A stretch of 64,000 bases of DNA from Echria macrotheca (taxonomy: Eukaryota > Ascomycota > Sordariomycetes > Sordariales > Schizotheciaceae), in contig MU839827.1 in the NCBI GenBank assembly GCA_030411725.1, forward strand, positions 4,471,027-4,535,026, read 5' to 3'. Shown one piece after another: positions 12,801 to 24,415 of this stretch. Under the pieces are notes generated by a model. It had not been told where the DNA came from, did no database searches, and worked only from the letters and a program-made list of their open reading frames with translations. The position numbers were made by a program, and so were the translations under genes. Numbering within the stretch: the stretch's first letter is position 1; the number at the start of each line of letters is the position of its first letter.

Positions 12801-13118
12801 GGAGCCAGCCTGGCGTCTGTCGAGTAGATGGTCCGTGCGGTGAAACAGCACAGAGAGCGGGTCGGTTGTTGCCTCTCGTTCCCGTCAGCATCCAACGTGC
12901 AGGCCAGGGTTCGGCGCATGAAACAGCACGGGCCAGCGCGCTGGCCGAGGCAGTCTGCACGCCATCTGGCCGTTCGCAGCCTTGACACCTGAGGCAGAAA
13001 GTAGTCAAGATAAGGCACGACAGCTGCCGAGATCCGCCTCCTGGACACGAAAAGTGAAGCGAAGCGCGACAGAAGAACGGAACAGCCCGTCGACCAGGTC
13101 CAAAAGCCGTCAACCACG
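9835..13118. other. Intergenic region between divergent genes
   Basis: This 3.3 kb separates the SIF2-like gene (-) from the TMEM115-like gene (+) and so should hold both promoters. Many open frames occur in all six frames without codon bias or recognisable domains. A purine-rich GAGA tract lies near 11046-11070, and a CCAATCA motif (possible CCAAT-binding complex site) near 11515. No RNA gene or mobile element was recognised. Confidence 0.55.
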
Positions 13119-14285
13119 ATGCCGCCCCGAATAAACATCCCGCCCGTCACCCGGATCCTGCTCATCGTGCTGGGCGTGCAGTCGGTGCTGAGCGCGGCGA
13201 TCCGGTACCGCCAATGGACGGCGAACTCGGAGATAGTCATTCCCTACCTCAACCTGATCCCCCAGCTCTCGCTCGTCTATCCGTGGACGTTTCTGTCGAC
13301 GACGCTGGTCGAGAGCAACATCTTTACCGCTAGCATCGCCTGCCTGACGCTCTACAATGGAGGCCGCTACCTGGAGCGGGCCTGGTCGTCGAGGGAGTTC
13401 GCCAAGTTCCTTCTGATCACGGCCCTGATCCCCAACACGCTCTGTTTCGGCACCATGATTGTCTTCTTCGCCTTCACCCGCAACGAGCGGTGGACGTACG
13501 TCGCTGCCGGTTTATCTTTGTGGAAATAGCTGACATGACATGCGCCCAGGCTCACCACCATCGCCGGCACCATCCCTCTGCAGATCTCGTTCCTCGTCGC
13601 CTTTAGCCAGCTCGTGCCCGCCCACACCGTGACGCTCTTCCGTGGCCTCCTTTCGCTCCGCGTGCCCCGCTTCCCGCTGCTGTACATTGGCATCGTAACG
13701 GTGCTCTGCATGACGCCCATCCTCACGAGCGCCTCGCTGTTTTTGGCGTTATACGGCTTCCTGACGAGCTGGACCTACCTGCGCTTCTACAAGCCCGTCT
13801 TCCCCGATCTCGACACGTCGCAGCCGAGCTCGCTCCGCGGCGACGCCAGCGACACCTTTGCCTTTGCCGAGTTCTTCCCGGGGCCCGCCCGCCCGTTCGT
13901 CGCCGCCGTGTCATCGCAAATCTTCGACGCGCTCGTCGCCATCCGTCTATGCACGCCCTTCAGCGCCGCCGACTTCTCCGCCGCCCGCGGCGATAACAGC
14001 TACGTGCAGCGCGGCGTGCCCGGCAGCGCTAGGGCCGAGGCGGAGCGAAGGAGGGCGCTGGCGCTTAAGGCGCTCGACCAGCGTCTGCACGCCGCCACGG
14101 CCGGGTCAGCCGCCCGCGCGCAGAGCGCAGGTGCGCCGCCGACGGTTCACCCGCCTGCGCCCTCGGCCACGGGGCCTACGGTGCAGACGCAGCCGCAGGT
14201 GGGGAGCCAGGGGCAGATGTCGGTGAATGCGGGTGGTGGGATGCTCGGAGAGACAAACTACAACCCGGACGACCGGAGCGCTTGA
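13119..14285 (+). CDS. TMEM115-like (DUF1751, rhomboid-like) Golgi membrane protein
   Basis: Predicted polytopic membrane protein of the TMEM115/DUF1751 family, which is distantly rhomboid-like but lacks protease residues and is placed in the Golgi in animals. Two exons (13119-13492 and 13550-14285), joined across a GTACGT...CAG intron with a CTGAC branch site, give about 369 residues. The first 240 residues hold several hydrophobic helices: an early one after the start, a YPWTFLSTT segment typical of the family, a YNGGRYLERAW motif, then further helices ending in LRFYKP. The C-terminal 130 residues are cytosolic-looking, with an Ala/Arg helix followed by a Pro/Gly/Ala-rich disordered tail. 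The first ATG of the frame is used. In the family the role is Golgi-to-ER retrograde transport; here that is inferred. Confidence 0.85.
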
Positions 14286-15972
14286 GTGTTTGGGGAGGAT
14301 CAGGCATGATGACAATGACGGAGGAGCGAAGCATTCATCGGATGTATCACCTTTTTCTTTAAAAGTTCGGCGGCCTGGCGTCGGAGTTGGGAGAAGGGAT
14401 TTATTTTCGCTCGATAACGGATTAGGAATATCTTTTGGACTGTAGCCGGTGTAAATTAGAAGGGACGTTAATGAGGCATGGAGTCCCGTTTCTCGGAGGT
14501 GGTAGTCTGGTATACGATGTTGATTGTTGATGGTATATTTTTAAGTGTATGTGGTCTTGTGTGGTTATCGGTCTCGAGTCATTTACGGCTGGAGTGTTTG
14601 AGATCCCGTACGGTCGTCGCCCAGACGTATACTTGGATATTGAGGGACCGCCATGTTGGGGAGTAAGGTAACAAGGTAGCTGCTTAGTCTGGTACTTCCG
14701 GCTCACCTAGCTAGGTATGGATTGAGGAGGTTCAGCGTGCTTGTGAGTTTTCTCTGTCTCGGTCGTTTACTTCTGGTGCCCTGGAATAATTAGGACCGCT
14801 GAGTATCTGAGATATGTTCGAGGAGGAAACTTTTATTAAGTCAGGGGCTGATTGGAAATGATTTTTTCTTCAGATGCCTTGGTCATAGGAGAAGTATGGG
14901 CGTAACTTCTACGGGGCCGATTTGTTTTCCTGAGTGATGGTGTGATGGTATTGGCTTGTCGACTCATCTATGAACGGGGTCGTCAGTACGTGAGGGTCTA
15001 ATGGAACAACATATTGTGCCAACTTGCTGGGCGTCTCAAGGATCGCATGCGTGGTGTGAATATTTATTCCAAGATACCAGGTACGGGCTTACCTCGTCCA
15101 CCAGGCCTCACGTCCGCTTTATGGAGCAAACACCCCGATGGTTCTCTTGAATAACGTGAATGGGTGCGTCTCCAAGGGAGCCTTGACAGAACTAAGTATG
15201 ACGCCGTACCTACATAGCTGTCGGAACTCATCTTGTTTACCTAGCTTCAGGTTGAGAGCTGTGGACAAGCCATCAGCGATCTCAGATGTCCCGAACCGTG
15301 GCTGCTCAGGAACAAAAATACACCAGTAGATAGATATCCTATTCACTCCGGCTACCCTCTGGTCTAGGCTTTCTCTGTTCACACAGGCATATCCTCTCCA
15401 TCGGGGGAATAGATCGAGGTATCCGGTCAGCAAGAAGTAGACACTTTTCTGGCGGGTATCTACTATTTACGCATGACACCTCCCACTTCCAAAGGAGGGC
15501 ATGTAGTAGCTCCTTGCTTAGCACTACGCTTGCTATTCTGGCTTTTGCATATTGGATATCACGATTCCGAGATACCAAGGTACATATTTACAGGATTGTT
15601 TATGAGCACCCATATGAAAGACTGAGGTAAAGATGCTTGTTTTGGTGAAGAGGATGGGCCATGAGGGCTGGCTACAAAAATACAGGTGCCCTGGGTCCTC
15701 ACGCGCCTTCCATCTTGACTGGGTGCTCCTGCCTGGCCTAACACACATCAACGCCTTTTCTCCGAACAGACATCACTCGATCCGTGAAATCCCCCGATCA
15801 AAACCATCTTCTCTTCTTTTGTACTCCGTCCTGGAGCTCGCTTTATATCCAAGCCCTCTATCATTTACCAGGCACGCCATGAGATATCTATCCATCACAC
15901 ATAATAAAAACGCCGGGTATTAATCCACCACATTAACCTCATAAATAAAACCCATCCCATTTCCTTGCAAAC
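14286..15972. other. Intergenic region between convergent genes
   Basis: About 1.7 kb between the 3' ends of the TMEM115-like gene and the DHA1 transporter. It is more AT-rich than the coding DNA and has only short frames with no domain. It probably contains both 3' UTRs. No polyadenylation site stands out. Nothing else was recognised. Confidence 0.6.
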
Positions 15973-17995
15973 TCAAACATTATCATCTCCCCTCCTAACC
16001 TTCTCCCCATTGCCAATATTCCCACTATCCCCGCTCGACGACTCAACAGGCACACCGGCCGAGGGAAACGGCGCGAGCTGCTCCGACCTCGACTGCATCT
16101 GGGGAGGCGGCGTCGGCGCAAAGTTGCTCTTGGCGCGGATCTTGTGGCCATAGAGATAAAAGATGACGGGAATCGGCACGAGCGCGGCGGCGACACAGCC
16201 GAGCAGCGTAGAGGCCCACTCAATGCCCATACCGTTGAACATGTAGCTCGCGAAGAGGGGGAAGCCGGCGCCGGCGAGGGAGCGGAGGAAGGTATTTCCT
16301 GCGATGGCCGAGGCAGCACTGTTTTTTACATCCGTGTTAGCATCTTCCTTTTTTTTTTCTTTCTGGTGAGAGAACCAAACTTACAACATGAGATAGGCAT
16401 CCACGAGGTAATTCAGCGCCTGCAGAAAGATAGACATCAACCCGAACCCGGTCAGAATGCCCGACAGCGTCGGCACGATCCAGTGCACATCCGCCCGGTA
16501 ACCCGACCATCCGAACCAAAATAGGCCACCGGCAAAGGCAACACCGCCGGCAATCACGCTCGGCAGACGCCACTCGGGAACCGGCACGCCGTTGTTGGCG
16601 GCGAGCTTGCGCTGGTACCACGGCTGCTGGAGCAGGACCGTGATGCCCGCGATGAACTGCCCGCAAATCATGCCGAAGAAAGTAAGCCCCGACAGGCCGG
16701 CCGAGAAGTGGTGGATGCCCTGGAATACAAACGGGTACGCCGTCAAGAACAAATACAACAGCCCGTAGATAAACGCCATGTAGACCGACAGCGACGTGAC
16801 AATCGGCTCGGTGAAGAGCAGGCGCATCGGACGCGAGAAGTTCTTCGTCACGAGCTCGCGGAAGTCAACCTCGATTTCTTCCTGCTTGGCGTGGATGCCC
16901 CAGTTGAGCGTGCGCCGGCGCAGCTCGGCCGCCTTGCTGACGAGGATCACGGGCGGATACGTCTCCTCGAGGAACAGCAGATCGAGCCCAAAGGCAAAGA
17001 AGCCCATAAACGCAACGATGTACGCCGTCCAGCGCCAGCCGAGATACGAGTCGACAATAAACCCGCCGATGAAGGGCGCCAGCAGCGGGCCGCTAAACAC
17101 AGCCATTGAGAACAGCGTGATCGCAATACCGCGCGTGCGGTTGTCGAACATATCCGAGAAAATGGCAGCCACAACAGCCAGCGGCGCGGCGCCGAAGAAG
17201 CCGGCGAAGAAGCGACTGATCAGCACCGTCTGCAGGTCCTTGGCCGTCGCCGTCGCAATATTAAAGATGGAAAACCCAAACATGGCAATCACCAGCGGCA
17301 AGCGCCGCCCTTTCAGCTCTGACAGCGGCGCCCACAGCGTTGGGCCCGTCGCGAAGCCCAAGACATAAAACGACACGCCCAGCAGCGCGACCGTCGTGCC
17401 GACGTGGAACTCGGCGCTGATGGCCCGCGTCGCGGCCGAGAAGATGCTCGACCCAAAGGCCGCCGTCATGGTTGTATATCCCAGCATCGCAGCCGTAAGC
17501 ACCCTGGAATTTCGCGCCATTCGTTAGCATCGACACCCTTTCCAAAAATAATAATTACACATACTTCTTCATCAACGGCCAATTCTGCGCATGGAGCGGG
17601 TCATCGGGCCCATCAAACTCAACCACATACTCCTCCTGGTCCGGCAGCACAGGCGGGTACGGCTTCCCCGCGCCGAACTCGGGCAGCGGCTTCCTCGACT
17701 CCCTGCTCTTCAAATCCCTCCCGACGGTGGCGCTGTGCTGGCTCCTCTGCGTATGGATCCGGCTCAGCTCGGTCGGGTGCCGCTCGAGGTCGCGCTGCGT
17801 CGAGACGCGGCTCATGCCGATGGGCCTCCGGCTGGCCGTCGCGCTGCCTGTCGACGAGGAGGATGTTGTCGACACCGACGAGGCCGAGACGACGCGCTCG
17901 ATCTCGTCGCTGCCGCGCCGGGGGAATGGCGAGTGCGGGCTCGCCGCGTCCTGCTCGGCCGCCACCAGCTCGCGGTCGACCTCGTCAAAGGCCAT
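15973..17995 (-). CDS. MFS transporter, DHA1 drug/polyamine antiporter type
   Basis: Plasma-membrane proton antiporter of the 12-TM DHA1 group (TPO1/FLU1-like), which exports polyamines or drugs. Three exons (17995-17565, 17503-16385, 16318-15973) give about 631 residues. The N-terminal 140 residues are hydrophilic, Ser/Arg-rich and likely phosphorylated, ending in the family motif region DGPDDPLHAQNWPLMKK. Twelve hydrophobic helices follow, with the signature loop WAPLSELKGRRLPL between TM2 and TM3 and FLEETYPP in the central loop. The last exon supplies the final helix and a short Pro/Ser-rich cytosolic tail. Joining exon 1 to exon 2 as MKKVLTAAML, rather than starting at an internal Met, restores the family pattern. 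The substrate cannot be told from sequence. No biosynthetic genes adjoin it, so a cluster role is not suggested. Confidence 0.88.
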
Positions 17996-19281
17996 TGGGA
18001 GCTAGCTGTTCGTCTCTAATCTCGCGTGACTTTCTCGTGTAGGCGGGATTCTCAAGGACTCAGGTGAACAAGCCTAGGAATCGAATTGGTCCGATAACAC
18101 ACAAGAAGCACAAGAACGCAAGAGAAACAGTTGAGAATCTGGGACATGAATTGGATCGAGGAGGGGTACCCCTTCCTACCTATGTATACTAATAAAAGGT
18201 GCAAGTCCCACGAAAACCTGGCCATGGATAGCTTGTCGAGTTCCCTTGGTTAGAAATCGGAGATAAAAACTGGAGCTATGGCACCCAGGCACACACCCTC
18301 GGAAGGCGAAACCAGTCGCTTTCGCATAGGAATGTTACCTCGGGCTGTTCGGTCCTCGCCTTCAACGGCACGGCGCTCCCTCCCACCGCCGACTTACCAA
18401 CCGCCCTTCGCGCCGCCAGGTCGGGACAATTAGTGATTCCACCACGCTCTTTGTTTGCTTCCGTCCCCCGCTCTCTCTCGACGAGGATCCTAGGTCTGGC
18501 ATATGCAGCACACAATGCAGTCGGCCCAGTCAGCGACTCGTTTGGTCCCCGGCCGGTTTCCCTGAGCAAACAGTCCTAACTCCGCCGAATGCGGGCCTGC
18601 AACCCCACCAACTGGAGATGACGCAGGTGGGTTGACGGCGCATGGGTGGGGCCAACGACCTGCAACCCGCCGGTGCCGTTGAATCAGTCCCAAGGGTCCT
18701 TACTCATCAGGCGCATTGCACCTGTTGTTCGTCCCAACAGCAAGAGGTCCGAGTGCTCAACAACAGAGACGGCGCGAAAACCACGGTGCCGTCGATTAGC
18801 AAGCCAATTGTATTTCCATTTGGCCCCATCAGCTGAACTTTTGCTCCGCTGTGCCCCTTTGTGTCTGCCGAACCTCGATCCGACTTCGACTCGGTCCATG
18901 ACGCCTGCGCAGGATCTGACTGGCCACTGCGTGATTACGTCAGGGACAGCCATCAGCCCACGTCGGGGTTGAACTCGGCCAAGAGTTCGAGCTGCAGTCC
19001 AGCTCTTCTTGGCGATCCACGAGCCTCAAAACCTTTCGGGTGGGACGTGTGCCTCCAGCGCCCAGCAAGGCCAAAAGTTTTTGAGAAACCACGTCGGCTG
19101 CCGCTAATTGCCGTCGCTTCCCGGAGTTGTCTTTCCTCCGGGAGGGCCCACGGTGGCGGACTTGCCGATGACTGGATACCGATACGATGCAAATCTCGCC
19201 CGGGAGTTCGCACCGTTGCACTGCTAAGTTCTTCCGATAAAATTCTTTTTAGGTCGGATCCGCCCGTCTGTCAATCCTACA
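17996..19281. other. Promoter region of the DHA1 transporter and 3' flank of the inositol transporter
   Basis: The MFS gene starts at 17995 on the minus strand, so its promoter lies here. A TATA-like GTATACTAATAAAA is at about 18184-18197. The remainder has only short, non-biased open frames and should include the 3' UTR of the inositol transporter near 19282. Nothing else was recognised. Confidence 0.5.
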
Positions 19282-20908
19282 TCAACCAAGGCCCCAATTC
19301 TCATCTTCTAGAAGGGTCGCCGCTTCTTCCAGACTCAGACCCGCCGTCTCGGGGTAGAAACTCCAGATTAAGCCGTATCCAACCGCGCAGAGGACGGCAT
19401 ACAGCACAAATGTCCACGTCGGCGTGAGGGCGTCCATCAGCAGGAGGAAGGTCAGGCCGATGACGAAGTTGGCGCCCCAGTTGGTTGCCGTGGCGATGCC
19501 CGATCCTAAAGACCGGACGTTCAACGAGAACAGCTCGCTCTGCATCCACGGCACATTGCCCAGGCCGATGGCATACCCGGCAACGTAAACCATAATGCTG
19601 ATGAGGATGAGGATGGCGGCACCTTGATACGATGGCTCTGTGGGGTTATCGTCCGAGTTCGACGACAGCTTGATGAAGGAAAAGCCATAGCCTGCCAATA
19701 GTAGGCCCAGAACCATGAATGGAATCGACCACAGTAGGATTCTTCTTCTTCCTACCCGGTCAATAAAGATGAGGGCGACAATGGTAAATCCGAAATTGGT
19801 GACGGCAACAACCAAGGACGTAAGCGTGGGTATAGGAAAGCCGAGCATGGTAAATATCGTGGCTGAAAAGTACATCAACGAGTTGAAACCACATAGCTGC
19901 TGGAGGCCCTGGAGTAGACAGGCAATGGCGAGAGCCCGTCGGTTTCTGCGAACATGTATGAGCTCGTGCAGAGAGTCTGGTAACCGGATGGCATTCTGCG
20001 TGGTCCTGGCTCGTCGTCTGCTGGCCTCGTCCTCGGCGCGAACTTCAATCTCGATGTTCTTGAGCGTGGCATCGACAGACCGGGATGAGGCCCTTTGACC
20101 CGAGACCTTTTTGATGACCGCCCTGGCATCCTCTGATCTGCCGGACCTGACCAGCCACCGGGGGGTTTCCGGCATCAGGAATAAGATGCCGAGCTGGACA
20201 GCCGCGGGTAGAGCACCCAGACCGACCATCCACCTCCAAGCCGTATCCTTGGAGCCATACTCGCCAAAGAGCCACCCGACAATGTAAGCCACGACCTGCC
20301 CCAGTGTGATGAAGATTACCGTGGTCGTAACGAGACGCCCACGATGGGCCGCCGGGGCCAGCTCTGCGATGTAAAGCGGAACAACAAAACTCGCCGCCCC
20401 AACGGCAGCTCCGACGATGGAGCGGCCCACGACCATGATTGCTACCGTCGAACTTGCCGCCTGAAGCAGGGCGCCGACGATGAAGAGGCCATCGGCGACG
20501 AATATGACCCGTTTTCGCCCCAGCGAGTCGGCGAGGATCGAGGCAAACGGCGAGATGATGAGGGCGAATAGCGACGTGCACGAGGTAACGACCGACTTGT
20601 CTAGTGAGCTTAGCGGTCGTCCGGATAGCGAGGAGCCTATGGACACAAGCGTCGCCGATATGACACCGGTATCATCTGTAGCCAAGTCATCAGTGCACGG
20701 GTCCGAAATGTCCACCAGACCAAGACTCACAGCCGAATAATAGACCACTAATTCCGGCGGAGAAGGCAAGTAGCCAGATGAATAGTCCTGGAGCGGCATC
20801 GTCGGGGTGTTTTCCGGGGACGGCATGCGTATCGGGATCCTCGATGAAGCCGTCGTTGGATTCGGACCCGTTGGACCCCGCGATCAGCGGCTCTTCTGCG
20901 CTGCTCAT
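19282..20908 (-). CDS. myo-Inositol transporter, ITR type (MFS sugar porter)
   Basis: Sugar-porter family MFS protein most like fungal proton/myo-inositol symporters, acting at the plasma membrane. Two exons (20908-20731 and 20675-19282) give about 523 residues. The intron splits the first-helix motif FGYDTGV, which is restored by the GTGAGT donor and CTACAG acceptor. Visible signatures are DSLGRKR after TM2, MPETPRWLVRSGR before the central loop, QQLCGFNSLMYF in TM7, DRVGRRR, and the ITR-like GNVPWMQSELFSLNVRSLGSG. It ends with the C-terminal PETAGLSLEE motif. I chose ATG 20908 because the upstream in-frame codon at 20944 is GTG. The gene diverges from the SDR gene with about 600 nt between starts. 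Inositol specificity is inferred from motif similarity; other polyols are possible. Confidence 0.87.
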
Positions 20909-21507
20909 GTTGACCTGGGCTTCCAAACCATCATATATCGACACGTCTTGGTATATCGTTGTTGTAAGTGTTGGTATGGTGCGGTTCGGGAAACCGATTT
21001 ATCGTTGAACTGTGAAATCCGGATGCCGATTCCAGAAACAGTCTTCCGGAGGACCGGCAACTTCCGAGCTCCGATCACGCGGATGCCCCACAGCGACCCC
21101 CAGGGGGGAGCTCGAGCTCCGCACTCGGTTGAAACAGCTAGGGGTCCGGCGCTTGGGCCCTGGCGCGTTTCAAAACGCCGTGCGGTTTTGTGACACTGGC
21201 AAGTTTGGCAAGCAAAAAGCCGGGATAATCTCTGACAGCTGTGCTCTTTCGTCCCATCTTCTACACCTTTACACTAGAGCGCAAGCTAATTGTGACGTTT
21301 TTATCTTTCTGCGCGTTCACTTCTTGTACACAGAAACGGCCAGCCCATTTCGATTTGACGAGTCGATCTCGTGCAATTCCTCAACGAAGTTACCTCGGTA
21401 CCCCACGACCCGTAGCCGAAAGTCAAGAGCGAGCTCTGGTGTTGGTTGCGATTGAAAAGCAGAACAACGATTAAAGAAGCTCCAAGCTTAGGTTCAAATC
21501 CCAGAAA
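20909..21507. promoter_or_regulatory. Shared divergent promoter region (inositol transporter / SDR)
   Basis: The 599 nt between divergently oriented start codons must hold both promoters. A GC-rich stretch (21060-21180) includes GGGGGAGCTCGAGCTCC near 21112. The 5' leader before the SDR start is AAG/CAA-rich. No clear TATA box was found. Co-regulation of the two genes is only a possibility from geometry. Confidence 0.45.
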
Positions 21508-22654
21508 ATGTCGACGCCATATACCGCACCGCCCATGCGGGACTCGTGGTTCGCGCCGCTGTCGATCGACCTGATCATCAAGGTGTTCAAAAAGACCTTC
21601 TTCCACCCCTTCATCGCCTGGATCGTGCCGCTGTGCTTCCGCGCCCAGAACATGTTCTACGATGCGCCGCCCATGATCGTCTCTATCGCCTGGGCCTCGT
21701 TTATTACATTGTCATGGATGATCAACATCATCAACAACCGTGTCGCCTTTGGCATCCCGCGCGAGGTCGACCTGTCGGAGGAGGTTATCGTCATCACCGG
21801 CGGCGCCAGCGGTCTGGGGCTGTTGATTGCCGAGGTCTACGGGATGCGTGGCGCCACGGTTGCGGTTTTGGATATCAAGGAGATGGAAAACGGCGAGGCC
21901 CGCGGCGTGACCTATTACAAGTGCGACGTGACGGACAAGGCGCAGGTGGCCAAGGTCGCCGCCGAGATTGAGAGAGATGTGAGCCTCCCCCTTTCGTCTC
22001 GTTGTCATATCCGACCAGCTAACCGTGACATAGCTCGGCACACCAACAGTGCTCATCAACAACGCAGCCATCGTCAACGGCAAGCGGCTACTCGACATGG
22101 ACATCGCCGACATCGAAAGAAGTCTCTCGACAAATCTGCTCAGCCACTTCTACACGCTCAAGACTTTTCTCCCTGCCATGGCGCGCAGCGAGATCGGCGG
22201 CACCATCGTGACCATCTCGAGCGTAATCGGCCACGTCGGCGCCGCCCAGCTGACCGACTACGCCGCGGCCAAGGCGGGCATCACAGCCCTGCACAAGTCG
22301 CTCGCCGCCGAGCTGGCCGAGACGCACCCGCACATCCGCACCGTGCTGGTGACGGCCGGCCAGCTGAGCACGCCGCTGTTCTACGGGGTGCAGACGCCCA
22401 ACGCGTTCCTCGCGCCGATTGTCGAGCCGGTGGACGTGGCCAAGGAGATTATTACTGTCCTGGATAACGGGCGGAATGCGGCGATCGGCATGCCCATGTA
22501 CGCGCGCTGGATCGATTGCTACAACGCGCTGCCGTATGGGCTGCAGGCTGTTGCGAGGAAGGTTGCCGGGTTGGATACGGCGATGCGGACTTTTGTTGGG
22601 CGGGAGGGGGCGAAGCATAGTTCTAAGAATGGGATTGCTGTGCAGGCTTTTTAG
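21508..22654 (+). CDS. Membrane-anchored short-chain dehydrogenase/reductase
   Basis: NAD(P)-dependent oxidoreductase of the classical SDR family, resembling membrane-associated retinol/17-beta-hydroxysteroid dehydrogenase types on lipid droplets or ER. Two exons (21508-21978, 22034-22654; GTGAGC...TAG intron) give about 363 residues. The first 90 residues contain two hydrophobic segments (about 33-45 and 56-75). The Rossmann glycine motif TGGASGLG is at 97-104, followed by a D in VLDIK (favouring NAD) and the acid loop CDVTD. NNAAI replaces the usual NNAG at about 166-170. The catalytic Ser is around 219-220 in TISSVIGH, with Tyr233 and Lys237 in YAAAK. All catalytic residues are present, so it should be active. 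The substrate is unknown; lipid, sterol or hydrophobic alcohol substrates are the family norm. Confidence 0.87.
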
Positions 22655-23291
22655 GGGGCGAGGCGCTGGCGCCGTGTATGGGTGTAATGATATTCTTGGG
22701 GCGGAATAAAAAGGAGCGGATGTGGTTGCATGGTATATATGGCGTCGAAGATGATTTATAGGTGGTGGTGTATTTAAAAGAATTGTCAATAAGATCAGAA
22801 GATTGAGCATATTGACATGACTGTTCTACATGTACCCACATAAATCCAGCGAGAACAGTTCACGACATATCAGGACGATCAAGGTCAATGACGATGTGAT
22901 GTTTTTGCTCTCCCGCACTCAAGCATATGAAATAGGATCACAGTGAACAAGTTGAGATGGCAACACTTTTTCATACCATCAAGGATGTTACGGCTGATGG
23001 CTCCCACCTCCTTAAGGGGAAGACGGTCCCTGTGTTGTACCTACTGGTCATTGTACAAGAGTGCCGGTAATGTAAAGCTCGATGCTCGTCGAGGCAGTCT
23101 CAAAGCCTCGCCCTAGCAATTCACTCGGCCTGGCATCTTTACGACAGCAGTACAGCACGACGTATCGACACCACCACGCAGAAGTTGCAATGAAGGAGGT
23201 ACCTAGGATCCCCTTCACGGTCGGACAAGAGTACAGTGAAGCAGGGCAGAATCCGTGGGAAAGGAAAGCGGCAGCTCGTGAGGATTGCGGA

Positions 23292-23433
23292 GGGGGGGGG
23301 GGGGGGGGGGGGGAGCCCCAGGGGGTCGCGCAACGGGGTGTGAGGGACTGGATGGGGGGGGGGCTTTTTTTTTTATAGGGGGGGACCAAACCCCCCCCCC
23401 CCCCCCCGCCCCCCCCCCCCCCCCCCCCCCCCG

Positions 23434-23470
<37 letters not shown>
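23292..23470. repeat. Poly-G and poly-C tracts
   Basis: A run of 22 G (23292-23313) is followed by shorter G runs, a T10 run and an 80-base C tract (23391-23470) interrupted only by single G at 23408 and 23433. Long pure runs like these are rare in fungal genomes and are typical of gap-filled or two-colour-chemistry low-quality read ends. If genuine, the tracts could form G-quadruplex or i-motif structures. The local sequence should not be trusted at single-base level. Confidence 0.8.
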
Positions 23471-23471
<1 letters not shown>

Positions 23472-24361
23472 CGACTAGGTAGCGCTCAGGAGTTTGAGGG
23501 CCTGATAGGTAGGTGGGCTTCTTTGTTGATACGGGGGCACACATCCCCCCGCCCTCTCCTAATAACCAAACGCAAGCCAGTCTCCAAATAACAATGGGTT
23601 CGTAAAGAACCACAGGTGGATATGGTTTAGATAAGAGTGTTCAACTTCATATGTAGGTACCGACTCCCCGTTAGGTCCGCGGGTTCTGTAGGGGAGAGGA
23701 AGAGAGTGAGGAGATTCTGTGGTGGAGGAATTTCGACGTAGATACCTCGGGTGGGAAGCTGGGATGGGGGGCACCCCCTTATTGGGTTTCGTGGTTTGTT
23801 CCATACACATAACGCGCGAGGAATGATCGAGAGTCGTAACTGGAGGAGCAGTAGATACGATGCGAACTCTTCATGCTGAAATGATATCTTCTTAGACACC
23901 GCGCTGTAGTTCTTTACTGTAAGTGGGTGATAGGATGTTGATGATCTCAAAATGGTGGAGGGATATATATGTATCTATGTATGCTAGGCCAGGTAATATA
24001 TGGGGCACGCGCTTTAGTGGCGAAAGAGCACATAGAAGATTGTATGTAGATAGCCTTGGAAAAGAGAGAGGGGGTATGGCACATGGATGCTTGGAGTTAT
24101 CACAACCTTTGCATGGCTAGCTTAGTGCCATTTCGGTTCCCTATGTAAGGGAGGGGGAATACGGGGACGAAGAGCTGGAAAAGGGTACGAGGACCCATCC
24201 TTTGGTTGAAGAACGTCTGAATTCCGACAGCATTTGTTGGGGTTCGATATATTTCCCCCCTCGAAGAACGAAGATACGAAGAGTGCGTAGGATACGGAAT
24301 ACAGAACCAGAGGATACTTACGGCTAACCTCTGTTAATTTCACTCTATGTATATCGAGAGA

Positions 24362-24415
24362 GCAGTGGGGGAGACAGTGAGGGAGACAGTGAGTAAGAGA
24401 GACAGTGGGCGAGAG
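24362..24415. repeat. Short purine-rich tandem repeat
   Basis: Imperfect tandem copies of a GGGAGACAGTGA-like unit (about 12 nt, three to four copies). This looks like a small minisatellite or simple-sequence expansion with no coding role. Confidence 0.6.

Noticed and set aside
12467..12985. 172-codon plus-strand frame upstream of the TMEM115-like gene
   Set aside because: Composition and overlap with a longer-looking minus-strand frame suggest non-coding DNA.
20908..20944. Extended N-terminus of the inositol transporter (12 extra residues)
   Set aside because: The extended frame begins with GTG; the first in-frame ATG is at 20908.
13000..22700. Secondary-metabolite gene cluster around the two transporters and the SDR
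   Set aside because: There is no backbone synthase, P450 or pathway regulator; the genes look like independent transport and oxidoreductase functions.
22088..22810. 240-codon antisense frame over the SDR gene
   Set aside because: Shadow frame; the plus-strand SDR has all catalytic motifs.
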